Shown: one piece after another, positions 40,477 through 50,372 of the stretch
How positions within the stretch are numbered: the stretch's first letter is position 1
Layout of the letters: every line of letters begins with the position of its first letter
Assembly (NCBI GenBank): GCA_037178625.1
Contig: CM074127.1
Coordinates: 2,356,001 to 2,420,000, forward strand
Length of the DNA stretch: 64,000 nucleotides
Source: Skeletonema tropicum
Taxonomy: Eukaryota; Bacillariophyta; Thalassiosirophyceae; Thalassiosirales; Thalassiosiraceae
Direction of reading: 5' to 3'
Notes under the pieces: model-generated
What the model was told of the DNA's origin: nothing
Databases searched by the model: none
The model's input: only the letters and a program-made list of their open reading frames with translations
Translations under genes and position numbers: made by a program

Positions 40477-41160
40477 ATGCCTTCAATCAAGAAAGCTGAT
40501 GCTGAAAGACTGGCACGTCAGCTATCAATCTTGCTCCACAAGCAATCACCTCACATCTCGATGAAGGGCTCGCTCGCAAAGGAGCAGCTCAAACGGCTGT
40601 CTGTGAGAATTCTTCGTCTTGCAAGAGAGAAGCGACGCCCGTCGCTTTCTCTTGTCGATACTGCTGAAGAGATATCGAGTGAAGACCGTGAAAAGAAGGC
40701 ACTCTTTCCTCAGAACATGAACACAGACGCAAAAAAGGAACGGCACCACATGCTCATCAATGTGGTTGGCGAGGCCAAATATGACGAGATCGATCACATT
40801 ACCAAGCAAATTAGGGACATTCGCAAGTGTTCAGGCTTATGGACACAATACTCTCACCGTTTTGTTGACCTAGAAGAAGAGCGTTTGCCAGCATCGAAAG
40901 GACTTCCCTCAGAGATATATGACGTCTACTTCCGCATCAAACTTTTAGACGTAATGGCCGTTGTCGATGCGAAGTCAAGTGTAACATTTGAGGAAACACC
41001 GCAACCATGTGCATGTATTGTGAACAAAGTAGATTGGGACAAGCTCTTATTGGATGCGAAGGAGAAACTAGATGCTTTCCGTAAGCTTGAACGAGAGAGC
41101 TCTATGTCACAAGAGTTCACATTTCAGTGCGGATCAGGTTCATGCTACCGGCAATTGTGA
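40477..41160 (+). CDS. Unknown small helical protein
   Basis: Single exon, 227 residues. Basic N-terminal half (HKQSPHISMKGSLAKEQLKR, RILRLAREKRRPSLS) and a more acidic, helical C-terminal half with regular Leu/Lys heptads (DWDKLLLDAKEKLDAFRKLE). It ends in a Cys-containing tail (CGSGSCYRQL). No family recognised. A strong splice acceptor 23 bp before the ATG hints at an upstream untranslated exon. It converges with PRMT3, stops 46 bp apart. Confidence 0.5.
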   Translation: MPSIKKADAERLARQLSILLHKQSPHISMKGSLAKEQLKRLSVRILRLAREKRRPSLSLVDTAEEISSEDREKKALFPQNMNTDAKKERHHMLINVVGEAKYDEIDHITKQIRDIRKCSGLWTQYSHRFVDLEEERLPASKGLPSEIYDVYFRIKLLDVMAVVDAKSSVTFEETPQPCACIVNKVDWDKLLLDAKEKLDAFRKLERESSMSQEFTFQCGSGSCYRQL

Positions 41161-41206
41161 AATTTCTCAAGAGTCATTGCTTAAAATCTAGTAGTTAAAG
41201 ATTATC

Positions 41207-42973
41207 CTATGCTATCAAACTTCGTTTCAAGACGCCATCAGAGATCCTCTCCCATCCTGATCCACCCTCCCGACCAACCTCCCATACCACCGACATATCA
41301 ATAGCACGGTGGTTCTCAACGTTTCGCTTCATACGGAAGATGCCCTTCATGGAATCGTCCTTGTTCAGGACTGGACAATTATGAATCGGGTCAAACCACA
41401 GCTGCGTCTGCTTCCAATGCGTTGGTGTACTCTGACATCCCGTGCTAAACTGAACAGGTGTTGTATTAGGAACTGCAAAATCGATGTCGAAGGATATTAC
41501 AAGCGAATGGATCTGCAACCCATTGCGTGATTTGTCGTTATCGCGAAGATTCAGCTCAAATGGAACTTCAAAGTCTAGATCTGCGTCTTTGCAGGTATTC
41601 AAGTCAAATGCAATAATCTCTTTCCTGTCTGTGACAATATTTTCATCACTGACAACTTCCACATGGGCATCTTGAGTTAGTTCGCTGACCATTCGCTCTT
41701 TCATTGGCGTCATTTTCAATCCATGCACATCGTCCCAATAGTCCAACCGCTCCATTTCATTACATCCTTCAATAAATATCTTTGCCACATTTGGAAACAT
41801 GCTGCCTGTCTCTTTTGTCATCAGAGCATCCCTCGCAACCATGACGGAAGGAAGCATCGTCTCGAAAAATAGAGCATAGCCCATCCATTCACTTACAATG
41901 ATATCGACAGTTTTACCATCCAAGGGGAGAGCATTGTTTGCAATAAGATCTTCGCATTTTCCTCGCACACAAGTAACAATGTGCGAGTATCCATTTAACT
42001 CAACAATCTCTCTGGCTTGTTTGATTATATCCGAATTATCAACAGCAATTACTTGTTTTGCACCAGCCTTGGCACAAAATAGTGATAGAACTCCTGTACC
42101 ACATCCGATATCAAGCACAACCTTATCACGAAAGAGAGAGTCAGCATTGGATAGAATTGCCTCTTCGTAGGCAGCTGTTCTAACAGTATCACGAAGCATT
42201 GTTTCGTGTATGCCAGTATGAGAGTAGGATGAAAAGTAGTATGTGTCGTTGTCTGGTTTCTTGTTCGTTCGTTTCGCACTCGCCTGTTTCTTATCTTCAT
42301 CATCTCCGCTACGTGAATCATCCGACAAGCTGTTGTCATCATCATCATCATCATTTGCAAGTGCAGCAATGTATCCTTTTGCTCGAGACAATTGTTCTTC
42401 AAGCATGCTAATCTTTGCTTGCAATTGTTCCATCTTATCATCAGATTCAGGATCAAACTTGCTGCTTCCAGCTGCACTTGTTGCATCTACTTGTGATTCT
42501 TGTTCCGTCTGTCGCTTCAGCTCACATAACTCATCAATGCACATTAACATGGAATCATCATCCAGCACTGGTTTGTAATATTGTGCATCACCATCATCAT
42601 CCACTTTGTGATCCTTCAAGTAATTATTCAACTCTTGCCCTAGTTCTGTCTTCTCGCTGAACTTGGCTTGATTGTCCTTCACAAACTGTCGGCATTTGTT
42701 GATCAATACAATTGCTCCTTCAAAGAAATCATCTTCATCGTTGGAAGACAGTAATGCATTACTACTACCCAACAAGTCAAACCCATAGTTTGTCTTATCA
42801 TACTCCAATGCGAGTGCAAGGGTGTCGAATGTAGGTGCATCGGTGTGGCAGTAGCTGCAGATGGAGTAGAATGGAGTTTCTGCATCGAGTTCTACATTTT
42901 CATCATCGCTATCATCATCTTCTTCGTCGGAAGAGGACCATGGATCATCGTTGTTCTTTCTCGTAGAGCTCAT
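41207..42973 (-). CDS. PRMT3: Protein arginine N-methyltransferase 3 (PRMT3)
   Basis: Single exon, 588 residues from ATG 42973 (MSSTRKNNDDPWSSSDEEDD). An acidic N-terminus ending in a zinc-finger-like segment (CSYC at 39-42, then YGFDL) is the PRMT3 hallmark. A coiled-coil-like helix (MEQLQAKISMLEEQLSRAKG) and acidic spacer follow. The methyltransferase core shows YYFSSYSHTGIHETMLRD, the SAM motif VVLDIGCGTG near residue 288, the double-E loop (SEWMGYALFFE) and WKQTQLWFDP containing the Thr-x-Trp-type loop region. PRMT3 makes asymmetric dimethylarginine on ribosomal protein uS5 in the cytosol. Oddity: the usual zinc-ligand histidines after the CxxC pair are not present. The frame extends 69 codons upstream of the chosen start, without acidic or conserved character, so the later ATG is preferred. 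Confidence 0.92.
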   Translation of the reverse strand: MSSTRKNNDDPWSSSDEEDDDSDDENVELDAETPFYSICSYCHTDAPTFDTLALALEYDKTNYGFDLLGSSNALLSSNDEDDFFEGAIVLINKCRQFVKDNQAKFSEKTELGQELNNYLKDHKVDDDGDAQYYKPVLDDDSMLMCIDELCELKRQTEQESQVDATSAAGSSKFDPESDDKMEQLQAKISMLEEQLSRAKGYIAALANDDDDDDNSLSDDSRSGDDEDKKQASAKRTNKKPDNDTYYFSSYSHTGIHETMLRDTVRTAAYEEAILSNADSLFRDKVVLDIGCGTGVLSLFCAKAGAKQVIAVDNSDIIKQAREIVELNGYSHIVTCVRGKCEDLIANNALPLDGKTVDIIVSEWMGYALFFETMLPSVMVARDALMTKETGSMFPNVAKIFIEGCNEMERLDYWDDVHGLKMTPMKERMVSELTQDAHVEVVSDENIVTDRKEIIAFDLNTCKDADLDFEVPFELNLRDNDKSRNGLQIHSLVISFDIDFAVPNTTPVQFSTGCQSTPTHWKQTQLWFDPIHNCPVLNKDDSMKGIFRMKRNVENHRAIDMSVVWEVGREGGSGWERISDGVLKRSLIA

Positions 42974-43643
42974 GCTGTCGTCTTGGATCTGCTCTGGTTG
43001 TTTAGGGCGTGGATTGGATGGTCCCTGCTGTATCAGAGGTATGATGGCGTAGGTATGATGGAAGGTTGGCAGGTTTGCTTGCTTTTGCTTCATCTGGATT
43101 ATTTGATGGTGGATGGTGAGTTGGAGTGAGTTTTCTTGCCGCCGACGCGAGGGCAGACCGCGAGTCACGAGTTGACCCACTTACCAGCCCCTGAGCGGAA
43201 AGGAAGAATTAACTTGGATCGAGGGGGTAACAACAGGATGTCGATTTTGTCTATCATATGTAGTTCTCAACAACCTGGGAGGGGTAGAACATTTTGACAC
43301 TCTAGGTTCAGATTTGGGGGAGAAGTAAAGTTGTTCGGGGTACAATTCATAGACTCGCGACTGATGTGATAGATGTTCTTCTTCTTCCGGAGATTCGCCG
43401 TTGGTCATTATGCAAGCATTCACTCAATGAACTTGCTGGGCCCCTGTTACCTACTGCAGAAGTTTGAGGAGTAGCACTGCTCTCTCTAGTGTAGATAATC
43501 TGAACGAGGCAACAGTGCCTTGGATTCTTTGGTGGTTGTTAACGAGCCTTTCTTTTCCGTGTAGGCTGTGTGGACACGCTACTTCTTTTCATATATTTCC
43601 AGTAAACGATTCAATCTCTACACAAAAGAGCTGTTCCTTCACG
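42974..43643. promoter_or_regulatory. Divergent 5' region of PRMT3 and the next gene
   Basis: About 670 bp containing both leaders. A 75-codon minus-strand frame starts at ATG 43408 and could be an upstream ORF or unrelated. No other element was seen. Confidence 0.35.
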
Positions 43644-45371
43644 ATGATGCCACTCGCAGCCCGCCGTGCCCTCACTAGATCTTTGTTACAATCAAAATCA
43701 TCATCTCTACGTCACTGTAGTCGTCATCATAAAAATGCTGTAATATTATGCCATCGGCCATTTTCAAAGTATGAAATTGATGTACAAGATGTACAAGAAT
43801 CCAAACCTTCCACTCTACAGCCCCCAACAGTTGGATCAACACCCCCCAAGCCACAACCGACACTCTCACCATCCCAAAAACGATCCGTACAAGAAATCGC
43901 AGAGCAATTAATCATGGCAGAGCACAAGTCTCAATTGGAACTGCAGGAAGCCCACGGACTCTTGCTACGTACATGTGCGGAGGCACAGGCTATACTATCG
44001 AATAATGAAACATCCTCCAGTGAAGAGATCGTCGCAACGGCAGATTACATCTCGATATTGATGAATGATGACGAATTAGACATTTCCATTGCAAGGATAC
44101 AAGATTTACAAAGGGAATTATTGGAGGAACAGCAATCGGATCAGAGATCGAGAAATTTGCTCGCTCATGATGGGGAGCTATCTCGAGCGGTCGATGCGAT
44201 GAATAAGTTGCATCGTGTGTTTCTCTCCGTGGTTGACAGTTGTATTCCCCCGATATCTTCATCTGCGAAAAATGTGGATGATCAAGAGAGAAATGATTCT
44301 GTTCTAGACGAAGCATATTATGATAAAGAAAGATACTCAGCAAAAACAGTTGCCAGAGCTATGCAATTAACAAGACGCGCCGAAGATTTGGGAATGCCAC
44401 TTCATCGACCTTTGTATCGTCGTTTGGCAATAAGTGTTGTGCAAACTTCTGTTCCTCAAGTGACTGATAATGCAGACGCAGCAATCGATGATGATGATGT
44501 CACCCCGTTGGTATTACCAGGACAACTTCAAGGAAGGAAGGAAGGGCTACATCCACCAATTGCAACAGAATTGGTGGATCTTTGTATTTGCGCCCGATCG
44601 GCCTTGAAAATCCCCTCACCCATTTTTTCAATAGAACGTGATCCGTTGGAAGTTTTTGCAGCGGAAATTCTGGCTAAGCCGTTACTATTACTGTTAAAGC
44701 AGAAACAATGGGAGGAGGCAATGGGGCTTCTCCAGGGTTGGAGAGAACATTTTGGGCGGAGTGAGAAGATAAATTTGCTAGACATGTTAGACGAAGATGC
44801 TACACTGGAGGCAGTGGAGATTGCCAAAAGCTGGGTTGTGGATGATGAATTTGGAAAGGATGTACAGGCTTGTCGGCATGCACTTGAGTTGACAAACCTG
44901 TTGCAAGATTCTCTAGAGTTAATTTTGGATGAGAGGAAAAGCCGCGCGGAGAACTTGTCACGTATGCTACCCAACATTCTTTATCAATTTGATTTACCCT
45001 CTGATGGAGAAGATTTTGATTCCGATGCGTCAGATTCAGAGTTTGACAGTGACGACGATGATGATGAGGATTGGGCTCCACCAAGTGCACGTGAAAGTGA
45101 TGCTACACTCAGCTCTGCCAAAGATTCAATCACAATGACAATGAACTTTGACGCAGAAGATAGCGATGATGAGCCTCCAATCATCGCAGGGATGTCCAAC
45201 AAAGATGCCAGAATGAGAATCTACCTCCGCAATGGATGTGATTGGAGTTTACCTGACGTGGTAGGTCAACTTGAGGAGTGGAATAAGGGGAAAGCAATTT
45301 CATTTACGCCATCGTTTGAAAGGTACCTTGGTCAGCAAATGACCGAAGACGAAGAAGATTACTACGACTGA
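43644..45371 (+). CDS. Unknown protein, probably mitochondrial
   Basis: Single exon, 575 residues from ATG 43644. The start has a mitochondrial-type presequence: Arg-rich, Ser-rich, few acidic residues (PLAARRALTRSLLQSKSSSLR). A Pro-rich spacer follows, then long helices (VQEIAEQLIMAEHKSQLELQ, ISIARIQDLQRELLEEQQ). A strongly acidic stretch (SDASDSEFDSDDDDDEDW) precedes a C-terminal conserved-looking block (MRIYLRNGCDWSLPDVVGQL). No known domain. The frame is open to 43464 but without an earlier ATG. The long coding frame and clear presequence make it a real gene; role unknown. Confidence 0.6.
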   Translation: MMPLAARRALTRSLLQSKSSSLRHCSRHHKNAVILCHRPFSKYEIDVQDVQESKPSTLQPPTVGSTPPKPQPTLSPSQKRSVQEIAEQLIMAEHKSQLELQEAHGLLLRTCAEAQAILSNNETSSSEEIVATADYISILMNDDELDISIARIQDLQRELLEEQQSDQRSRNLLAHDGELSRAVDAMNKLHRVFLSVVDSCIPPISSSAKNVDDQERNDSVLDEAYYDKERYSAKTVARAMQLTRRAEDLGMPLHRPLYRRLAISVVQTSVPQVTDNADAAIDDDDVTPLVLPGQLQGRKEGLHPPIATELVDLCICARSALKIPSPIFSIERDPLEVFAAEILAKPLLLLLKQKQWEEAMGLLQGWREHFGRSEKINLLDMLDEDATLEAVEIAKSWVVDDEFGKDVQACRHALELTNLLQDSLELILDERKSRAENLSRMLPNILYQFDLPSDGEDFDSDASDSEFDSDDDDDEDWAPPSARESDATLSSAKDSITMTMNFDAEDSDDEPPIIAGMSNKDARMRIYLRNGCDWSLPDVVGQLEEWNKGKAISFTPSFERYLGQQMTEDEEDYYD

Positions 45372-45440
45372 TGCTAGTACATATTATATACTATGTACAG
45401 TTGCTCGCTTGATCTTGTACAATATTATAAAATAGTCACA

Positions 45441-47942
45441 TTATGAGTATGCCATATTTGACGGAATTACGACCTTCTTCCCTGTTCGATAGTAGCCTAA
45501 ACCTCTCTCACCGAGCTTGAACTCGAAGCCACCTTTTCTGCCGGTCCACTTCATACTTGGGGTGAAGTCATCGTCACCTTTATCAATAACCTTTCCACTC
45601 TCATCCAGCTCAACAACATCAAACTTTGTCTTGAATTTAAATGCCACTCGCTTTGTTTTTACTGATGGGGTTCGTTTGGATTCCTTTTGATCCTCCTTCT
45701 CTTCCTTTTGATCTGGCTCTTCTTTCTTGACACCAGCAGCATTCTTGTAACCATACCTCCAAGGAAGAATTCTGTTCCCCCCTACAACCGTAGCTTCATC
45801 ATCACTGACGATCACAACACCAGAACTGCGAAGAATTTCCTCTTCCATTTCTTCCGGTGTAAGCTTCCGGTCTTGCTGTTCAGTTTTCACTTCCACATCT
45901 TCATCGTGAAGGAGTTCTCCAGCAAGCAATTTTTGCCTGTCGATTTCGGCTTCTTCTCGAGTCTTGTGTTGCACTACACCAGTACTATCTTGAATCTTGT
46001 CCAAAGCACTCTCCAGCAAAGCTGCCTCTTCCTCCTCCTCCTTTTCAGCGCCATCATTATCATCTTCTCCATTGGCATAATCACCATCACGTTTTCGTTT
46101 ACGCGACTCTTGACCTTCCATGTCAACTTCTTCTTTCATATCTGCCTCAATTTTTTCTTCAGTGGCCTTTGATTCTTCCTTCTTGCGCTTCATGACTTCC
46201 ATCTTCTTCTTCAACTTGGCCAGCTTCTTCTTATTCTTAGCTTCGATACGTTTGGGGTCAGCTTCAATCAGCATCCGCCTTCTCTTCATCGCAGCAACTT
46301 TACCCCCTTCATAAACATCCTCAAAACAAATCTTTGGTAGTTCTTTCACACCAAATGTCTTTGGCAGGACATCCATCCCCGGGACGAGAGGGTGAAATCG
46401 AGACAATTCAAATTTACTAAAGTTCTGCAGCTGCCGCTCAATGTCGAGTTCGCTACCTCTCATCCTCAGTGCATCCACCCGAAACCCAATAAAGTAAGTG
46501 ATACTATTGGCACGCTGCGCATGTGTCAGCAAAGCAGACCGTTCCGCAACACATGCACTAAACTCTTTCGGCCAAAGCTGAATCTTCTTCAATGGCAAAG
46601 AACGTCCCAACTGATCTGACACAAGTTTCCTCAACCTCGAAACAACAAATCCAGCCCACGATTGAGCATCCGACTGAGTTGGCCCCACAATGCACATACT
46701 GAGATAATGAGGATAACTAATGAAAAAATCGGATGGTTCAAATAACTCCTTCCACATCTCCCCACTCTCAACCTTCTCCTTATCCAACACATCACCCTTT
46801 TGCCAATCTTTGTATAATTTATCCACCACATTGTGTCCACGTGCAAATTCTTCATGAAGAATCTGTAACGTTTGTCGACTTACGGAGAGTGTCGAGTTCA
46901 TGGCTGGATAAGCCGGTGTAATCATAGGTGCAACTTGTCGCATGGTGGCAGCTTGAAAAGCATTCCAAACGGGTAATCCCAATTCCGCATCATGGGGCTT
47001 GGTTAGCATTACAGGATTCGGCCAACGCCATGATTTGAACACAAGGAAGAATTTGCGCAACAAGGATGCTGGACAGGCGTTTGGGTATAATTGTAGTACT
47101 AATGCCACGGCAATGTTGATGTTCACTCCTCCCCAATAACCAAGTTTGTTCGAATACAACCCTCGAGCCTTGGCCCATTTTCTTACCAGCCTAACCACGG
47201 TTAAAAACGTTTGATACCTCTCCTCCGTCCCACCAACCAGGGCGGCAATGAGGTTAGTCACCCTCGGTCCATTCAAACTCTTTTCAGTCGCGGAGTCGAC
47301 TCCACTCAAGACCATATCATTGTCAATATCAAAGTTGGCTGGTACCGACGGTGCATTCAACCTAGCAAATAACAAATCGATGTTAATCCCCTCCCAATCA
47401 AATGTCAAGATTGGAACAGCGGCACCCTCCACGGGTATAAAATTAGTGACATCGGGGTGACGTCGTATACGTTCCGCAAGACTATCCGGATCACGCATCT
47501 CATTCACATCGTCATCATCATCATCCTGCACCATACTATCCGGAGGAACATAGCCACTCCCAAAGAAATCCTCCTTGGTACAAATACTCGGCACCACCAC
47601 AATCGTATCAATATCTGCACCAGGCTCATGCACACCCAGCCTGTAACTGCCACTAGTAAACAATTCCCCCCCGGCACTCGCCACAGCGTCCGAACTGAGA
47701 CCACGCTTCGCCGCCACACTTTTCACCCATTCGCGACATAGGTTGCCCATTTTGACGAGGACACGTTCCCGCCGTTGGATGCCCTCGACTGGTTCGAGGG
47801 GGACATTTTGAGAGATGAAGGAGGAGAGAGTGGAGTTGAATTGGAGTTCGTTGGGTGGGGAGGCGGAACCGTCGACTATGGGGAGGGCGGGGGTTACTTT
47901 GCGTCCGCCGATGGTGGCGGTTAGATCGATTGGGGGCGGCAT
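45441..47942 (-). CDS. PAP: Nuclear poly(A) polymerase
   Basis: Single exon, 833 residues. Family nucleotidyltransferase signature LFTSGSYRLGVHEPGADIDT, with catalytic Asp110 and Asp112 and a third Asp189 in EGINIDLLFARL. Other marks: NGPRVTNLI, then the central domain (LYSNKLGYWGGVNINIAVAL, FFLVFKSWRWPNPVML) and the RNA-binding domain (SDFFISYPHYLSMCIVG, SACVAERSALLTHAQRA). This enzyme adds the mRNA poly(A) tail after cleavage. From about residue 580 there is a long charged tail with Lys/Glu coiled coil and a basic patch (ESRKRKRDGD) likely serving as nuclear signal, ending in an unusual compact block (WTGRKGGFEFKLGERGLGYY) not typical of animal or plant enzymes. Confidence 0.95.
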   Translation of the reverse strand: MPPPIDLTATIGGRKVTPALPIVDGSASPPNELQFNSTLSSFISQNVPLEPVEGIQRRERVLVKMGNLCREWVKSVAAKRGLSSDAVASAGGELFTSGSYRLGVHEPGADIDTIVVVPSICTKEDFFGSGYVPPDSMVQDDDDDDVNEMRDPDSLAERIRRHPDVTNFIPVEGAAVPILTFDWEGINIDLLFARLNAPSVPANFDIDNDMVLSGVDSATEKSLNGPRVTNLIAALVGGTEERYQTFLTVVRLVRKWAKARGLYSNKLGYWGGVNINIAVALVLQLYPNACPASLLRKFFLVFKSWRWPNPVMLTKPHDAELGLPVWNAFQAATMRQVAPMITPAYPAMNSTLSVSRQTLQILHEEFARGHNVVDKLYKDWQKGDVLDKEKVESGEMWKELFEPSDFFISYPHYLSMCIVGPTQSDAQSWAGFVVSRLRKLVSDQLGRSLPLKKIQLWPKEFSACVAERSALLTHAQRANSITYFIGFRVDALRMRGSELDIERQLQNFSKFELSRFHPLVPGMDVLPKTFGVKELPKICFEDVYEGGKVAAMKRRRMLIEADPKRIEAKNKKKLAKLKKKMEVMKRKKEESKATEEKIEADMKEEVDMEGQESRKRKRDGDYANGEDDNDGAEKEEEEEAALLESALDKIQDSTGVVQHKTREEAEIDRQKLLAGELLHDEDVEVKTEQQDRKLTPEEMEEEILRSSGVVIVSDDEATVVGGNRILPWRYGYKNAAGVKKEEPDQKEEKEDQKESKRTPSVKTKRVAFKFKTKFDVVELDESGKVIDKGDDDFTPSMKWTGRKGGFEFKLGERGLGYYRTGKKVVIPSNMAYS

Positions 47943-48167
47943 TGATTAGATTGTTTAGACCTTGCTTGGTTAGATGTTATAATGGACTGCTACTGCATCA
48001 AAATCTCATGCCATGATGTGCATGTGCATGTGCATCTTTTCGAGTTTGATTTTTAAAGTCGAAGGTAGCAGAGAAGGGAAAAGGAGCAGAGAGAATGAAT
48101 GTCAAGCGTTGCAAGTTGATACAGTTATTTCAAGCTCTGAGTGAAAGTGATATGTAACTGCTTGCTA

Positions 48168-49991
48168 CTATTCACAGTTATCTTTACTAAACATTCTCGT
48201 GGTAAAGCAATGCGGTGCGTTACTCACAAAGTACTGATGGTCCAAGCTTTCTGGAACTTCCAATGCTGGATCGTTTATGTCATTTGGACTGTAGTCAATC
48301 TTTTCCCATGCTGGAGATGCAACCTTGAGAGTGGTTGCTTCAACTTTGCAGCACGTGACTTGCTCAACTTTCCTTTGTGCTTCTAACACCCATGAATGTT
48401 CATTTGTTGCTGGTGGGAGAGGACCACATGGACCATACAACTTCCTATTCTTCATTCCTTTTGTAACATCTCGAGTCCAGAAGCCTACCATCAACGTTAG
48501 CCGATTCTTATCTATACCACTGTCACTAGTTGGACATCCAACACAAGGCAATACACCATGCAAAAGGTTTCCAGGAAAGTTCATAAAGTGATTGTTCTTG
48601 GGCTCACTCAGCCACACCTGCGTGGCATTTTCTTCTGCATGAGGTGCCTGATCAAACACAATCGTAGAGCCAGCTCCCGCACCTCCTCCAGTTAAGTACA
48701 GTACTGATGAAACGATTGGGTGAGATACTTCATGTTTGCTGTTGAGTAACCACTCATCAGTGTCAAAGTGCAGTGGATGGCCAAGGTTTGCGCTGTGAGG
48801 CCGCGTATGCACCCACCATTCTGCACCCACAATCTTGGATGCTGATGATTTGTGTTCTTCCTCAAGCGTCCGTTTCGCCATGGGTAGCAAATGATTGACA
48901 ATTGCATCCTCCACCACATTCCTAGTCTTCTTCGTAATGTCAAAGTAGTACGAGTAATACCCGCGGTTATTGTAATCACTTTGTTCCCAATAGGATGCAT
49001 CTGGTGCAAACAATGTGCAAAGGCTTTGATAGTGCTCTTGTGGAAGCACTCCTTCTTTGCCATGGTACATGCGTGGCTCGAACATCACTTTCAAATCAGT
49101 TGTTGACTTCATTTTATCATCATCACAATCTTGCCCTCCTAGGGCCATCTTCCACACGTTTGGATGTATACGGTGGCTGAAACGAAACTTTCGCAACTGT
49201 ACCAAAGCATCATTGTGTTTACCTGAACAGGAAAGTAGCATTGCTGCCATGAAAGAGGATGTGACCTCTATATTTGAACAAGAATGGAACTCTTGTTCAT
49301 AATCATCCTCTTGTTCTTCATCATTATCATCATCTTCTTCATTCATATCCAACGCTCCACCCATAACAAGTATATCCACCATCTCATTCAAATTGAAGCC
49401 ATCTTCTTCTACTTTCCCAGTGGACTTATCGACGAATTCGCTTGCAGCATCTTTCACAACGCCTGCAAAAGTAGCCGCTTTCACGTATAAATCACAGATA
49501 GTTGTCATATCCTCACCTAGATTCATTTGTTTGAGGTAATCTGCCAGTAAAGAATTGGCAGCTGGATTTTCAGGCCAATACGCAAGTGACTGTTCAAAGT
49601 AATACTCTGGCGGTTGTTCCAGTTCTTCGGACATGGAATGGTTGGCAATATGAAGGTAGGACATGCTCAACATGATGGGTAGTATGGATTGGATGTTTGT
49701 AAGAAAGGAATCTGTGTCGAGTGTACCATCAGATGATGCGGGATGTTCTTTCTGTTCCTTCTTTGGAATGTCTAGTTGTGAAAGCAGAGACACAACTTCG
49801 AGTATCTCATCAATATCTCTATCTTCTTCTTCTTCTTCCTCCAACTCTTCTTCTTCTTCTTCATTCTCTTCGATCTCATCGGCAGCGCCGACGTAGCTTT
49901 TGTAATGCTTCCATGCCGCAGCAATTAGATCGTGCTGCTCCGCCTTAAGAAGCGACTTCTTGCGCTTTTTTGCTGGAGGTTGCTTGGCCAT
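48168..49991 (-). CDS. 2-oxoglutarate/Fe(II) dioxygenase-like protein with nuclear signal
   Basis: Single exon, 607 residues from ATG 49991 (the frame opens 30 bp earlier at GTG). It starts with a nuclear-type signal (KQPPAKKRKKSLLK) and a Glu-rich stretch. A helical middle follows. The C-terminal part has the double-stranded beta-helix core: HPLHFDTDEWLL gives the His-x-Asp pair (His408, Asp410), and FPGNLLHGVLPCVG gives the distal His478, followed about 20 residues later by an Arg (KNRLTLMVGFW) suited to bind 2-oxoglutarate. A complete iron triad argues for an active enzyme. The family hydroxylates proteins, lipids or nucleic acids; the substrate cannot be named. Ends with a Cys-containing region. 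A nuclear or nucleolar location is inferred from the basic N-terminus. Confidence 0.72.
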   Translation of the reverse strand: MAKQPPAKKRKKSLLKAEQHDLIAAAWKHYKSYVGAADEIEENEEEEEELEEEEEEDRDIDEILEVVSLLSQLDIPKKEQKEHPASSDGTLDTDSFLTNIQSILPIMLSMSYLHIANHSMSEELEQPPEYYFEQSLAYWPENPAANSLLADYLKQMNLGEDMTTICDLYVKAATFAGVVKDAASEFVDKSTGKVEEDGFNLNEMVDILVMGGALDMNEEDDDNDEEQEDDYEQEFHSCSNIEVTSSFMAAMLLSCSGKHNDALVQLRKFRFSHRIHPNVWKMALGGQDCDDDKMKSTTDLKVMFEPRMYHGKEGVLPQEHYQSLCTLFAPDASYWEQSDYNNRGYYSYYFDITKKTRNVVEDAIVNHLLPMAKRTLEEEHKSSASKIVGAEWWVHTRPHSANLGHPLHFDTDEWLLNSKHEVSHPIVSSVLYLTGGGAGAGSTIVFDQAPHAEENATQVWLSEPKNNHFMNFPGNLLHGVLPCVGCPTSDSGIDKNRLTLMVGFWTRDVTKGMKNRKLYGPCGPLPPATNEHSWVLEAQRKVEQVTCCKVEATTLKVASPAWEKIDYSPNDINDPALEVPESLDHQYFVSNAPHCFTTRMFSKDNCE

Positions 49992-50372
49992 TTTTACTGT
50001 CGATCTGCAAAGTATTGCCACTATCTACTGAGTTCCTGAGCAGCAGCGCCATCAGCTTGCATGCATCCATCACATCAATTCAATACGAAGGCAAAGAAGT
50101 GCAAAATGCAAAATGCATGAGACATGAGAGCAAATTGATGACATTCACATCAGATGTGTATCTTCTTTCCACACTAACTTAGCCCATCACTTCACCAAAA
50201 AATGGCGGTTGCTTGTTCGCAGTTAGTTCGCTGATGTTCCGCATGTTCCCGCATCGCATGTCACAATAAAATGGCGAGAAATCTGATTCTCACCATAACA
50301 TGTGTAGACGACGCTTCATTATCATCGCACTCTCAGCTCACTAATTTATCATAGCCATATACACTCATCAAA
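49992..50372. promoter_or_regulatory. Divergent promoter region of the dioxygenase and CUL4 genes
   Basis: A 381-bp gap with outward-facing genes. No specific motif recognised. Confidence 0.35.

Noticed and set aside
43181..43408. 75-codon minus-strand frame upstream of PRMT3
   Set aside because: Short, no domain, and in the 5' region of PRMT3; could be a uORF but not supported as a gene.
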